64,000 nt of DNA, taken from Hyalella azteca (taxonomy: Eukaryota > Arthropoda > Malacostraca > Amphipoda > Hyalellidae). Positions 1 to 12,300 of this stretch are shown piece by piece. Every line of letters begins with the position of its first letter. Position 1 is the first letter of the stretch. Under the pieces are notes generated by a model. It had not been told where the DNA came from. It saw nothing but the letters and a program-made list of their open reading frames with translations, and did not search any database. The position numbers were made by a program, and so were the translations under genes. The stretch is from positions 7,641-71,640 of the forward strand of contig NW_025934900.1 of assembly GCF_000764305.2 (NCBI RefSeq), in the 5' to 3' direction.

Positions 1-140
1 GCTTTATCTAGTCTGTTCTTGAACGCGTTCATACTTGGAGCGCCAACGATGTCATCGGGGAGGCTGTTCCACATGTCGGTGATTCGAAGCGAGAAGAAAT
101 GTTGTCGCGTGGAGAAGTTGCAGCGCAGTTTTTGGCGCAT
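1..140 (-). mobile_element. C-terminal fragment of a CR1/jockey-like non-LTR retrotransposon
   Basis: Read on the - strand, this stretch encodes about 47 residues ending at the window edge. It includes the motif HFFSLRITDMWNSLPDDIV followed by a NAFKNRLDK-type ending. That is the characteristic tail after the reverse transcriptase domain of CR1/L2/jockey-like elements (N-F-F-S-x-R-V-x-x-x-W-N-S-L-P). No stop interrupts the visible part. Similarity stops near 140, so this is either a 5'-truncated copy or one edge of an element lying outside the window. It is too short for a subfamily call. Confidence 0.75.
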
Positions 141-1284
141 TTTCCCATTTATGAAAAAAATGCTCTATTGTGCTCGCCATGTCCGTCTGTCCGTCCGTCT
201 GTCTGTCCTCTGTCTGTCCGTCCGTGACTTCACGTTTTCGGTCGACGAGAAAATGCCCACTCTGTTGCTCACTGCAGTGAATACTGAGTTATATTTTTTA
301 GTTTATAGACGTGGCCGGGGGAGCAGCCGTAGGCCACAAATTTTACTCTTAAATAAGCTCTGGAGCCAACTCCCCAGCTTCATCATGCATTAACTTTATT
401 CAGCCTCAGAGCTATAAGCCGCAGACTACGCTTGAACTCTGTAATCCAGACAAGCGAAACACTGCTGAAAGATAATAGCACTGTAGGTCTTCAGCCAATG
501 CTTAAGCATGCTCGCTCATAAGCAGGCAGTTCCTCATCCGGCTGCACCTACTCCGGCCTAACCTCTTCTGGCCAAACCTATTCACGCTGTCCCGGCTCAC
601 AACCATCTTGCAGCCAATGACTGGCTCTGCCAGCACGCTTGGACCGCCTTTATAACTTCCTGCAGCCAATGAGGTTAGGTTAGGTCCACTCAGGTACATT
701 TCGGGTGGGGAAATGTTGCAACATGTGTAGGTTAGGCCTGAAGTGGTTAGTCTGGAAGAGATTTGGCCAGATGCAGTATGGTCATGCTTACCTTTGGCAA
801 GTTTATTTGTGGTTGAGGACATTCAACGTTATGGCTTAGAGCACTTGACTTCATAGGCTGTTATGCCCTCTAGCGTTCTTACCTACGGAACGAAATATGA
901 ACTAAGTCTGACGTTTGGAAAAGTTGGCCTCCGGTATGCGCCCCGCCGTGGCCCCTGGTGTTGGTGCTTAGTGTGTGATAGACTGATAGTCTTAGAATAG
1001 TGATAGTCTATCATAAAAAAGGACAAAAAACATAGTCTGCGGGTCCACCGCTTGAGATCAGTTTGATATAACCGTTACAATAGTACTTTTGGGTTTACTA
1101 TAATGTGATTGTTATACAGTGGGCACCTTTGACCCTAAGTTGTATCATTCGATGAATGGAAATATTAGTGGTATGTACTGATTTTCGATCTCTTTCTTCA
1201 TGATTAAACAAATACCATCCAATTCTTTTCTGTATCCATCCTCATAGATATAGGAAAGAAGAATTGTCCGCAGCTGTTCTCTAA
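141..1284. other. Upstream intergenic stretch with a CCGT/CTGT microsatellite
   Basis: No convincing gene is seen. Positions about 180-235 hold an imperfect tetranucleotide run of CCGT and CTGT units. From about 430 to 800 the sequence is mildly GC-rich, with three short CAGCCAATG occurrences (near 493, 612 and 664) and GGTTAGGTTAGG-like words. The - strand frame at 502-822 resembles nothing I know. This is probably old repeat sequence. Confidence 0.4.
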
Positions 1285-1690
1285 TTCTGTAAGCGTTATC
1301 AGACGCTCATACAAGTTCCTAGATGCAGAAGCGATGAAGCAGTTGTTTGTTGCCGTCGACGACCCGAATCTAGAGTTTGGAAACGTTGTGCGGTCACCGA
1401 TATTTGAAAAGGACAGAAATTTAATAGAGAATGTTCGAAGACGTGCAATAAGGATAATTCCAGGCTTGAAGGGCAAGTCCTATGAAGAAAGATTACGATT
1501 ATGAAGCTTCTAAGCCTCAGTTATCGACGTCTGCGTGGGGACCTCAGTGAAGTATACAAGTATACTCATGGTCTATACAAGGTCCCCGAAGGATTACTAA
1601 AATTTGAAAATTCCTGAATTTCCTGTCCCCTCTATTAAATTCTTAAACCGAAATACGAGTTCTTCAAGTGGTACATAGTAAATAAATTTC
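1285..1690 (+). mobile_element. Frameshifted non-LTR retrotransposon reverse-transcriptase remnant
   Basis: The + strand reads as the C-terminal part of a CR1/jockey-like reverse transcriptase. A segment near 1345-1500 contains LIENVRRRAIRIIPGLKGKS and then YEERLRL, the usual thumb-region signature. Homology then jumps by one base at about 1498-1501 and resumes as LSYRRLRGDLSEVYKYTHGL, which these elements also conserve. After about 1620 it degrades to stops. One frameshift plus terminal stops make it dead. It lies about 200 bases upstream of the UBR4 start codon and opposite in orientation to the fragment at 1-140, so the two are separate insertions or a rearranged pair. Confidence 0.75.
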
Positions 1691-1878
1691 ACCAATGTTT
1701 CCTGGGACGTTTTTAGATTTATATTAGGCAACAATTTTTACAACGCAACATTTTTATAATCTCATAAAGAGATAAAAAATTAAATTTGAATCCGGCTTTC
1801 TTAAAACGAAGAAAGTAAACCCCGTCAAAACTCGTATCGTAAGTTCGTAACTCCGTTTCGATTACTCTGCTTACAATG
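1691..1878 (+). promoter_or_regulatory. UBR4: UBR4 5' leader and start-codon context
   Basis: This is the space between the retroelement remnant and the first coding exon. I see no TATA box at a sensible distance and no clear CpG-rich stretch, so the transcription start is not placed. The ATG at 1876-1878 has A at -3 and G at +4, a strong Kozak context. It opens a frame ([10 protein letters not shown] and on) whose next residues match the start of UBR4 proteins. An additional non-coding upstream exon cannot be excluded. Confidence 0.45.
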
Positions 1879-4800
1879 GCGGCGAGCAGAGGTAGCGTCG
1901 ATTGGTCGCAATTAGTGAAGCCGATAATATCATTTTGGCCGGTTTCTGATGCATCTTTCAACAAACAAGATCTACCGGAACTTGTTAAAGCTATTCTTAA
2001 ATGGTAAGCACAATTGCTGCAGTTACTTATGAATTATAAGAATGATCAAAGTTTGTAGTGAAATTGTTACGTCATGCAATGACATTTTATTCTATTAATA
2101 TTATGAAGTATAACAACGATCAAAGTTTGTAGACCTAGGAAAACTGTTACGTCATGCGATGACATTTTAGTTTATTAATCTGTAAAATGTTGCGCAATTG
2201 CTTCATCAACTAAGTTAATTAGTACTACTGAAAAATAAGATATACTGTCAAATGTCAATTCTTCAGTTTGTTGTCAAGTGATCTGTTGATGTTTAAACTT
2301 TGAAGATTCCTAAATGCTGCACCTAAGATGGTGAATAGGAAATAGGGACAATACGATGAGTCAATAACAAATGAATTTGTGTGTGGAATTATCAAAAAGA
2401 GTACTTGAAGTTGAATGATATTGCATTTACTCAGTCACACCCTTATTTCTTAACCTAAGTTACCTACCTAGTCATTGGCTTACAATTTTACATAATAAGT
2501 TGGTACCTATTTAGGCTGCTCTTCAATTGGAATTTGAACCTTTGTAATAAAGGATGATCAGATTCAGATGAATGAGATGATTATGAATTTATTGATGAAC
2601 AATCAGAAAATTCCAATCTAGGTCCTTAAATGCTATATAGTCAGATGGGGTAAGCAAGGCCAGGATGGAATTCTAATATTGACGGTTCATATATTATTCC
2701 CGATACACCTACACCAGTTTTTTGATACAACATTATTTGAGGCAAAAAAATGAACTTCTTCTAGGCTTAAAACACGTATGGGTATGCTAAGTTTCTATAA
2801 GGTAATTCACTTCATCACTTGGAAATATTGCGTGCCAGCAAGGCTGCAGGCACAGCTTTCACTCAACAATTAAAATTATACAAAGTATTAGTTCGTTAAA
2901 GATTTGTCTCTTAATATGACTGCAAAGAAGTAAACTTAATAAAGTAATTACATCTACCGTGACTACGCTGTCAAGCAGGATGGAATTCTAAAATTTACAG
3001 TTCATATATTATTTTTGCTACACCTAGACCAGTTTTTTGATACAACATTATTTGAGGCAAAAAAATAAACTTCTTATAGTAGGTATGTGCACAAAAAAAT
3101 TTTTTTCCTTTGATCGTAATGAAAATTACACCACTGAAAAGAGAAAAAAATTTAGAAAAATATCATATAAGTATGAGTGAAGTTGGTCGAAAAATGAAAA
3201 AGATATGAATTTTTTCCTTTTTTCAATTTCACCCCAAAAATGGACCAACTTCTGTCACTTTTTTTGGAAAAACTATCATTTGTAGGTTTCCTATGAGCCA
3301 ATTTCAAAGTTTTTAGTACCATTGGAAAGCTCATGTTGTAGACTATCTATTCTAACTAGAATAAAACATTTTGGTTGAGACTGACTGCAGGTGGGTGGGG
3401 GAAATGGGTGCAACTGCTAGATATGAATGCTATAACTTAACTTAAAGGCAGAATTGGATGGAATAAATTTCAGTTTCATGGTCTTGGCACCATAATTAAG
3501 CTTAAAAATATGAAATTGAATAGAATACGCAAATAAAATTTACTAGTAATAATAATATTATTAAGTTTTATTAATATTAATTCATAACTAATTATTATAA
3601 ATATTAGTGAATATTAATAATAATAATATTAAATACTGATCATCATCATCATGTCAATAGGCCTTTGATGGCCATTGACAAAATTTTTCTATGTCAAATT
3701 GTTTTTGAGTTTTGGGGGTTTTTGTTAAAAAAACGAAAAGTGGTCTAAGTTACCCTGCCGGTCGAAGTAACCCCATTTTACGGTAGTACCTATTTAGTTA
3801 CTGCTCTTAAATTGAAATTTAAACCTTTGTTAGTTTGTAATAAAGGATGAACAGATGATTATGGATGAACAATCAGAAAATTCCAATCTAGGTCCTTAAA
3901 TGCTACAATGCCAAGTAATTTATGATACATTAATGAGGCTTGAAAGTCTTGAGACTTGAAATGCTATCAACCAGAAATTGATTTCTTTTCCAACTTCCAA
4001 GAGCTGCTGCTGTGTACTAGTCACTGCCTCACTGGTCAGTGCTGATTTTAAAGATGCAAGTTTTATTATTTTCTAGATGAAGAAGTAATTAGAAAAGAGT
4101 TTAGTAATTATTTTTCTTTTATACCAAATAACTTTCATTCTTTCAAGCCACAAACTGCAAAGTAAGCTAAGTTGTGGATAAAATGCTAGTTGTGGCCCAG
4201 GGTGCAGAAAGGTAAATATTGCAAGATCTTTGCCCTTTGGTGACGCATCAGCAGCAAAATTTACGCCTTCAGAAGATCTTGCTGACACATTTTAATTGAA
4301 ATAATTGCATTTTAGATATTCGCTAGCCTTTGACCAACTATTTAGAAAATAGTTGAAAATCTGAAAGACCGCAAGTGCCCACAGTAAAATTTCCAGTACG
4401 TTGGATGGATCAGGATGCAGTGAAGCTTGTCCGTAAATCTGTTCCAAAGAGTAAGTGTTGCAGTGCATGGAAACCAGGGTGCAGAAAGAGGGTGAATATG
4501 GAAGATCTTTGGCAACGCATCAAAAATTTACGCCTTCAGAAGATCTTGCCGCCACATTTGGATTTAAATTATTGCATTCCAGATATTTGCAAGACTGCCA
4601 GTTGTCAGTGTCAGCTAACTAGCTAGAAAATAGTTGAAAATCTGAAAGACTGTAAGCAACAAATATGGTAAATAACAAGTACTATAATAATTCTAGTACT
4701 AAGCAACAGTTGCTAGGACATAGGATTCACAATAGCTTTGTTGATATGAGCACAGCACCATCTATTGGCAGTCTGGGTGGCAGAATCGTGTCAAGCCTTG

Positions 4801-7800
4801 CTCTACTTTGCCGCGCTCTCAGTAGTGGCACCACACGTCTGGCTGCCAGATAGCTGCTGAAGTATATATGTTTAGTTATACGTGTTGCAGTGTGTGGAGA
4901 GTATGGGATATACTATCAAAGTTGTTAGCAGCAGCTTTTTCTTATTAAAAATTACCTGGTGATGCATCTTGAAAATGGCTGGCAAGGCTTTGGGCTAAAT
5001 ATCCATAGATTGGCAATGCTGCTTGCACCCTCTGCACCGTGGGTTGTGGCTAGGCATTGAGCTGCTGTGAAAATGAGTCTTTCTAAAATTTCACAGAGCA
5101 GCTCTGTATGGACTAATAATATGATGCAGGATTTCTGATTGGAGTACCATCAAACAGGGAATAGTAAGGGACCAACATTTTTCCTAGCTATATGTAGCAT
5201 AAAGGAAGTTAAGAAATTGTACATTTACTAGCTCTAAAAAATCACTGAAAAAAATGTTGAATGGCAACATAAAATAATAAATTTCACACTAAAAAATTTT
5301 ACTTGAAAAAAAGTTGCTGATACAGACAGGTGTCAGCTTCAAAACTTCATTTACAGAATTTTTGTACCTCAATCCAAAACAAAATGACAGGCTTTTTTGA
5401 ATGATGGGGGTAAGAAGGGACACCCCCTTGGGTAATATGGGACACCTCTAATAGGGCATTTATAGTAGAACCTCAGTTGGCTAAGGCTCCAGTTAAAAAA
5501 AAAAGATTATTAACAAAGAATTTTGATTACATCTACCTTGCTCAGTGAAAAAATTTCACTTGATAAAAAATTAATGCATAATTGGGCATCACAAAATTGT
5601 GCATGGAATGTCATCGATAAAATTATGCACCGGGCAACATACAATGAAAAGTAATTAACCTTGAATAATATCCAAGGAGACTGATCTATCATTAAGTACA
5701 CTTGGAAATATCATCTGGAAGCAATCATCCTGATGATATCATCCGAGCATGCTGTTGCTAACCTTCCAAGACCTGGTCGTCCAAGGAAACTAACAGACAA
5801 TAATTCAAGATAGATTAGCAGAAAGGTACAGAAGAAACTGTTTGTTACTCGTGGTGAAATTAAAAGCAACCTGAAGAAGGTGGGTTTGAAGTGTACTATC
5901 CAGTGAGTACAGTCCCAGGTGTTTTGGCCTTTCCCAGTAGTTCAGGTCAGCTACCTCATGGCACTGATCTTGTATGTGAAGGTCTGCTGCACTGTCTCTA
6001 GTTGCCGCACTGCACCCGCCTTGAGCGGTGCCTAAAGCTGACAGCAGTATTCAAGAGATGTGGTGTGTGTGCTCTCTGGTGGAGATGTGGGATGTGGTGG
6101 GGTGTGCTCTCTGGTGGAGATGTGGTGGTGTGTGCTCTCTGGTGATGTGGTGTGTGTGTTCTCTAGTGGAGATGTGGTGTGTGTTTTTGAAACGGTTAGA
6201 AACTGTGTTTTTTTTCCTTCAGCTCCAGGTTCGTTATTGAAACTGGTAACAATTCCTTAGCATGATTGAATGCACTGCGTTTTGGAGAATAATCTGTAAA
6301 CTGAATAATTTTGCTTTCTTACTGTATCACATTTGTTGTTTGTGCAGCAAAGAGGATATTGGACAGCATGAGGATCAGTATGAAGCATTCTACAGCGCCT
6401 TCTGCATCCTGGCTGCTGACTACCTTGCCACACATGCCCAATATTGTAAGTTGAAATTTGCATTGACAAAGTTTCTCTACTTAATCAAGACGTTTCCTAG
6501 AGGATATGGAAGTGAAAATTGATTAGAATTTCTTGATTTTGGTTATAAGTTTCATGAGTTCTATGTTATCTTTGCATATGAAAATTTTGAACCCTGTTTT
6601 TTCCAAGCTTGGGATTTGCAATTTATATTCAGCTGGCATGGTCACTGAAAAAAGTGTGTAAAATAATTTTAAACTGTATCATTCAACTGTATCATTATTG
6701 AAATAGTGCTGGAGAGATGTCCTGAAAAATTTTTGTCTCTAGTGTTTTCAGGGAGCATTCAAATATTACCATAGCTAAAATTTTCTCCTTGTGTACAGTG
6801 TCCGTGGGAGGTGTGGTGCACAGCGTCAGCGCATGCAAGGTGTTGCTGCAGCACCTCGTGAGCCGAGTGGGCTCTCCCCCACTGACTGTTACCATCCCTG
6901 CTGCTATCAGCCACAATCATTCCCACTCGCACATATCAACCCATTCTGTTGCACCCACAACTGCATCATCTGGGAAACATGTTCAAGGCTCTTCAGCCCC
7001 AGTAATTTCTACTAGCGTTCTATCCCCATCCTCCATCAATATCCTATCAAGTGTGACTCCTGTTGTAGCTCCTGTAGCTGATGCTGACCAAAGTGACTCG
7101 GACAGTCACAGTGACAATGTTCCCCAAATCATTGGTAGCATTGCAGTCACAACCCCTGCAGCTACTTCAGGGTCTGGTGTTGCTCCCATCACCATCAGCA
7201 CCACAAGCAGTAGTTCTGGTGCTGTCAACATTGTTACTCCTGTCAACAAGTAAGTAATTGAAAGAATTAAGTATGCACGTTTGATTAGCATAATTTGGAT
7301 TAGGACTTGGATCAGCAATGCTAGTTGTTCCTTCATAACTTTTCATGAATGGAAATTGGCTATTGGGAGCAATGTTCAATTTATTGTTTTTAAAGTTCAT
7401 GCATCTTTTGAGTTTTTAATCACTTGTCCATCCAAATCACAAAATACGTCCATAGGCATTTGCCCTCGACTGCAACCAGGAAATATTTCAATATACAATG
7501 CTAATACCTAATTATTTTGCTCACATAATCTCGAAATCACTTTCTTCTTAACAGTACAGTTAGTTGTAGCACAGTATGTTAACCCTAATCAAGAGCTATT
7601 GACCGGGGTTAAAAACGATTGCTATTAACCATGGTTAAAAAGATTGCTATTATAATAAATTTTCAGGGATGACCGGGAGAAGGTGGTCTCGATCACGGAC
7701 AAGCAGTTGGTGCTGGCTATGAAGGCTCTGTGTCGTGGCAGTGGCTGCCTCAGCCGTGCAGATCAGTCCTCGCTTATATCTGTGATACGCTCAGCTAAGC

Positions 7801-9344
7801 TGCCGCCGTGCGTACGCACTCACTCTCACGACAAGGACGCATCGTGTGGTGCAGGCAGTGGCAGTGCTGGCAGCAGCAGCGGTGGCATCAAGGATGGTCG
7901 CCGCAACCGCAATGACCCAAGTGCTGCTGTTCTTGAACAGCTCATCTTGCCCCTGCATGACTTTGGAAGTGACGCGGCAGGAAAGACGAGGCCTGGAGGA
8001 GGTCTCTCAACTGACAAGGATGGTGCTGGTCGTCTTTCAGACGTTGCGGTTGGTGCAATTTATTTCTATGTGTGCACTTCATTTTTTATACAATTTTTCA
8101 AACGTGTTCTGGGTCAATCGATCAATATATGTTGGCTTCTTCCGAAGCCAATCCGAATTTTTCCGAAGCCAATACTAATGCCAATCCGAAATTTTTGTGT
8201 TCTAATGTTATTTGGAAATATTTTATGGAAATATCTCGTGTAATTGTCATAGGATATCCTGTTGTTCAATGTTAGGAAACATTGAATGTTGAGTCAACTT
8301 TCTCGCCTGTGCAGCATTTGTTTGCAAGTCGCTGTGAGGCAGCACTGCAGAGCATTGGTGGCGGTGCTACGCTGCTTGACGTGTGCCTCAAGATGTCCAG
8401 CATCAGCAAATACAACACCAAGTACAAGGAACTGTTGGAGGGCAAAGGCTTCTCCTTCCCTTCTAATCAACATGAAGTGCTTGCATTCAAACCTGGGTAA
8501 GTTCACAATCTTTTTAGTGGCCGTATAACTGTTTACAGGCGCTAACCAGCGAGACTAACTTGTCATCAGCTGAAATTATCTTATTTTGTGTTTCATGAAT
8601 TTTTTTTTCAGTGATCCCCTGGTTCCCAAACTGATGCACGTGTCTCAATGATGACCCTTAAGAGCATTCCATGTTGTATACAACACTGGTTTGAATGCTA
8701 TTTAGTTGATTTTCATTTCTGTTTGAAAGCTGTATCAGCCAGTGGCTTGTGTTACTGTATGTAAGTACGTACCTTGTGGTACGCTTGTACTGAACAGCAA
8801 CTTGCCGCAATACACGATTACAATACGTTTGTTAACCATTGTTACATTTAATTAAAGTAAAACATTATGAGTTTTTTAATTCGTTTTTTACATGTAGAAT
8901 CCAACCACTGATATGCCTTCAAGACAACAAAGTCTTGTCTGGACACAGATAGTGCAAACCTCTAAAAATAACCCATGCTGATTTGAGCTGCAAAAAAAAA
9001 CCTTTCCATTAAAAATTTCAGCTATATATTACTAGGTCCCCTAACTTGTTCTATATATAGTTGCTGGATATTATCGGATTGCTGTGTGCAACTGTCAATT
9101 GTCTGGCTACTCGTACCTCACACTCAACTCTTCGTGCAGTTTGGCACAGGTAGTGTCGGAGCTGAGCATCGTGTCACGCATACTGCAGCTGCCAGTACTA
9201 GAACCTTTGACAGCTGAGCGCCTGCAGAAGCTTGCCTCTATCAGCATGGCAGCTCTGCTCGCAGCTCTCCACGTCGCGGTCGCGTCTGCTGTCACCGCCG
9301 TCACCTCAGCGCCTGCCACCACTGCATCAGCGACTTCCAGCAAG
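1876..9344 (+). CDS. UBR4: UBR4 exons 1-6: extreme N-terminus
   Basis: Exon 1 (1876-2003) encodes the start and a [12 protein letters not shown] segment aligning with the family N-terminus. Exon 2 (6348-6445) carries [20 protein letters not shown]. Exon 3 (6799-7249) begins with a conserved helix (ACKVLLQHL) and then a Ser/Thr/Pro/Val-rich insert of about 120 residues that human lacks. Exon 4 (7667-8048) matches the LxLLIKGLC helix region and then has a Gly/Ser insert. Its donor is either 8049 (GTTGGT) or 8070 (GTGTGC), both phase 0. Exon 5 (8315-8496) and exon 6 (9140-9344) carry [12 protein letters not shown] and [15 protein letters not shown]. The region is expected to be helical-repeat scaffold. 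Confidence 0.85.
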
Positions 9345-12300
9345 GTGACGAGATCTCATGTCTTGGTTGCTCTTGTTAAGAGGTATCGATACAACCTAGT
9401 TCATCGGAACTAACTGATTCATAAATGTGATGAAATCATTTTATCTTAATGAACTGAAATCCTAGGTGTTTATCAGGCTGTCTTAGTATTGTTTTTGGTT
9501 AGAAATTTGCTCAATTGTGGTATAAATACGTACACCAATCCAGCACAAAAGATTTTAAAGAATTTCATCTTCAGCTTTCTGGTTTAGAAATTATTTTGGA
9601 CGACATTGTCATGAGATGAATTTATTTATGAAAGCATTTTTACTTTCCGCGGGAATTATTTACTATTTTCTGGATGATGATGGGTTTTCAAATTGACTGT
9701 ACAGACTCCACCCGCGAGCGCACGTGACGATGAGCTTGATTCGCTGTCCACGAGCGTGACGGAGAAAGCTTTGCTCATCTACTCGGTGGTGCTGCGCGCT
9801 GTGAAGACCTCCACCAGGGCTGGTGGACATGTAAGCAGTCCGCAGGAAAACTGTTAATTCATTTTCTTACATTATTATTGGACCAGTAAAAAGTTAATGA
9901 TAAGGTGATACATTAGTGTGCAGATCGTTCAATAAATGGTGTATACAAAATAACCCTAAGCAGTACGTAGTTGTTAGCCGTTATCTAAAACAGCAATAAC
10001 GCAAGTCACACAGTGTGCGATTGTTATGGGATTTATTGTATTGTTACAGCACCACCAAAACCTGCAACTCATGGGCGGTTGGCTGCTGTCGTCTGGACTA
10101 CACCAGCTTATGGTGATCGTCTCTGCCGTCTCGCCTGCTCCTGCAGCTGCTGCTGCTGCTGCAGGCGGTAGTGGTCCTTCACCAGCCACCTTCACTGACA
10201 AGAATACCAAAGAAGACAAGGGCAAAAGTCCAACAAAGAAAGATGTTGTTTCCAGAATTAACCTAAATAAAGTGTAAGTTGTTTCTTCAGATGTCTTTCA
10301 TACCTACCAGAACACTGCTAATTTTCGTCGATTATTGATAACTGTAGCTTTTTGTTAGTAAAGCGGAGGTCGGGTATTGCATCTCAAGAAAACAGTTCTG
10401 TCTGCTGATTCTTATAACTGGCATTTTTACCATCAGTTCTATTAGTTGTGGACATGAACACCTGGTTACCGTATAGAGCTCAAGACATATTGCCCCGTTT
10501 AGTCAGCAGGGCGTCAGTTCGGTGGTGGTTGCCCTCGCGCAGCTGTGCTGTGAACTTCTTTCTCTGCTGCTGGAGGACGTGGCCGTCGAGGGCTGGAATG
10601 CTAACAAACCCACTCCCACGCCTGCCAAGATGAGCGTCCTGGAGACATTCTCTGCCACCAACCGCATCGCTAGGATCTTCAACGCCGTGCCTCTCAACCA
10701 GCTGCTCTTCTACCTCGCCACTGTGTCGTACAGGAAGGTGTGTATGGAACGAATACTCACCAATACAAAACCAAAGCAGCTTATGTAATCGCCGGTCTTA
10801 TTTGAACTATTTTAATCTCTTCAGAAGCGTTTTAGCCAAGCTAGAACTGATGCTGGCCAAATAATTATGTGGTCGTAACAGCAGAAAATAAGATCAATTG
10901 TTATCATAGACGTGTCCTCGTATTGTTATGGGCTACCATCAGTGTTCATTTATATAATATGAAAATGTTATTCAGTAACTAGAAGGCATAAATGCATCTT
11001 ACTGTCAGATCTACTTTCGTTAATTATCGATCTAGTAGATGAATTGTCTTTAATCTGTTGATATGTAGCTATCATTTGGACACTTTATTTACTACTAGTA
11101 GGTTTGCTTAGAATTGGCCGCACCGGTAAATCCCTACACGTTTTGAATCCCATCATCATGAATCTCATTAATAAGAAATAAATTAATGTATGCTAATTAG
11201 AGAAAGGCCTATACAAACTCGTTTTATGTGGAACTTATTACTCCCATTTGACTTTTGTGACCAAATTAAAATTTTGATTCTTGGTTCAATTCTTTTATTC
11301 CAGTTTTGCAGTACCTTTCTATTCTCTGGTTAAGAATAAATTTTCCAATCCCGAATTGATGTGTACCTTAGATACGGGCTCGAACTGCCCCTAGATATAT
11401 CAGCCCTCAGGCTTCAAACACCATAGGAAACTTTGCTCAATGAGTAATGCTATGTAATGCTTTGCTAAATAAATATAAGATTCATTTTGGCTTCACTGTT
11501 TATTAGTTCTAATGAAGTACTTTTTATTATACTAGATATTTAAATATTGGTACATTTTATTGGCTGCAGGCTTGTAGCTTGCGGCGCAGCCAGCGCAGCA
11601 TGCACGAGGGTGACACGTACAGTCTCACCGACAGCACCATCTACTACGAAGACGACTTCTCTGAGGGCAGTCTTGGAGAAGAAGGTTAGCTAAATTCCTT
11701 CTACTTGAAAAACTCTCAGAGAATATCTCGGTACTTTTAATTTAGTCTAGTATCAACCTTGAAGCACTGGAAACAATTTCTATTTTGATTGATCTTTTAA
11801 TGTTGGGACGCATCATTATGTTTCCCAAAGTTGTGTACATTAAATATTGCCACGCATGATGGCCATAGAAGCGTTAATTTATGTTTTTAATTATATTGTC
11901 AGTTGCAGATAATATTCGGATGCCTTTTTAATTATAAATTTAATAGTAATAAGGATGTAATAATAGTAATAATAATATAAAGTAATAATCATGAACGTGT
12001 TGAACGATTTGCCTAAATTTGTTCAGACGACGATTCGGTGATCATCGGGTCATGGTTCGAGGAGCCGTGCACGCCAGGGGCAGAGGAGGGGGGCCAGCGA
12101 GGAGGCAGCGGCGGCCCACGACGCGGTTCTGTGGGAGGACGACCTCGTCCAGCCTGGGGCGTGAGCGCCTCCACACATGGTGGTGGTGAGTTGAGATAAA
12201 CTTTATTTCAGTATAAGTGTCGGCGAGAGATAGCTCGATCTAAAGTGCATGCAATTATGACCTCAGAATGAACTAAATTTAATTGCATTTTCATATTAGT

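Larger units (their letters stand above)
2004..6347 (+). other. UBR4: UBR4 intron 1 (4.3 kb), repeat-rich
   Basis: Bounded by GTAAGC (2004) and TGTGCAG (ends 6347), phase 2. It holds several old duplications: 2044-2099 with 2118-2179; about 2498-2635 with 3786-3905; 2661-2760 with 2976-3075; and 4197-4370 with 4474-4650. A palindromic AT stretch lies at 3540-3635, a Tc1-like transposase fragment at 5754-5903, and a minisatellite at 6056-6186. Short frames such as 4375-4626 and 4665-4853 lie in duplicated sequence and are not credible genes. Confidence 0.7.

Noticed and set aside
4375..4853. Small + strand frames in intron 1
   Set aside because: They lie in or beside duplicated sequence, lie inside an intron of a conserved gene and resemble no protein.
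8610..8650. Possible extra exon after a long T tract (acceptor near 8611)
   Set aside because: The phase fits at first but a stop follows within 15 codons and there is no family similarity; exon 6 at 9140 fits both.
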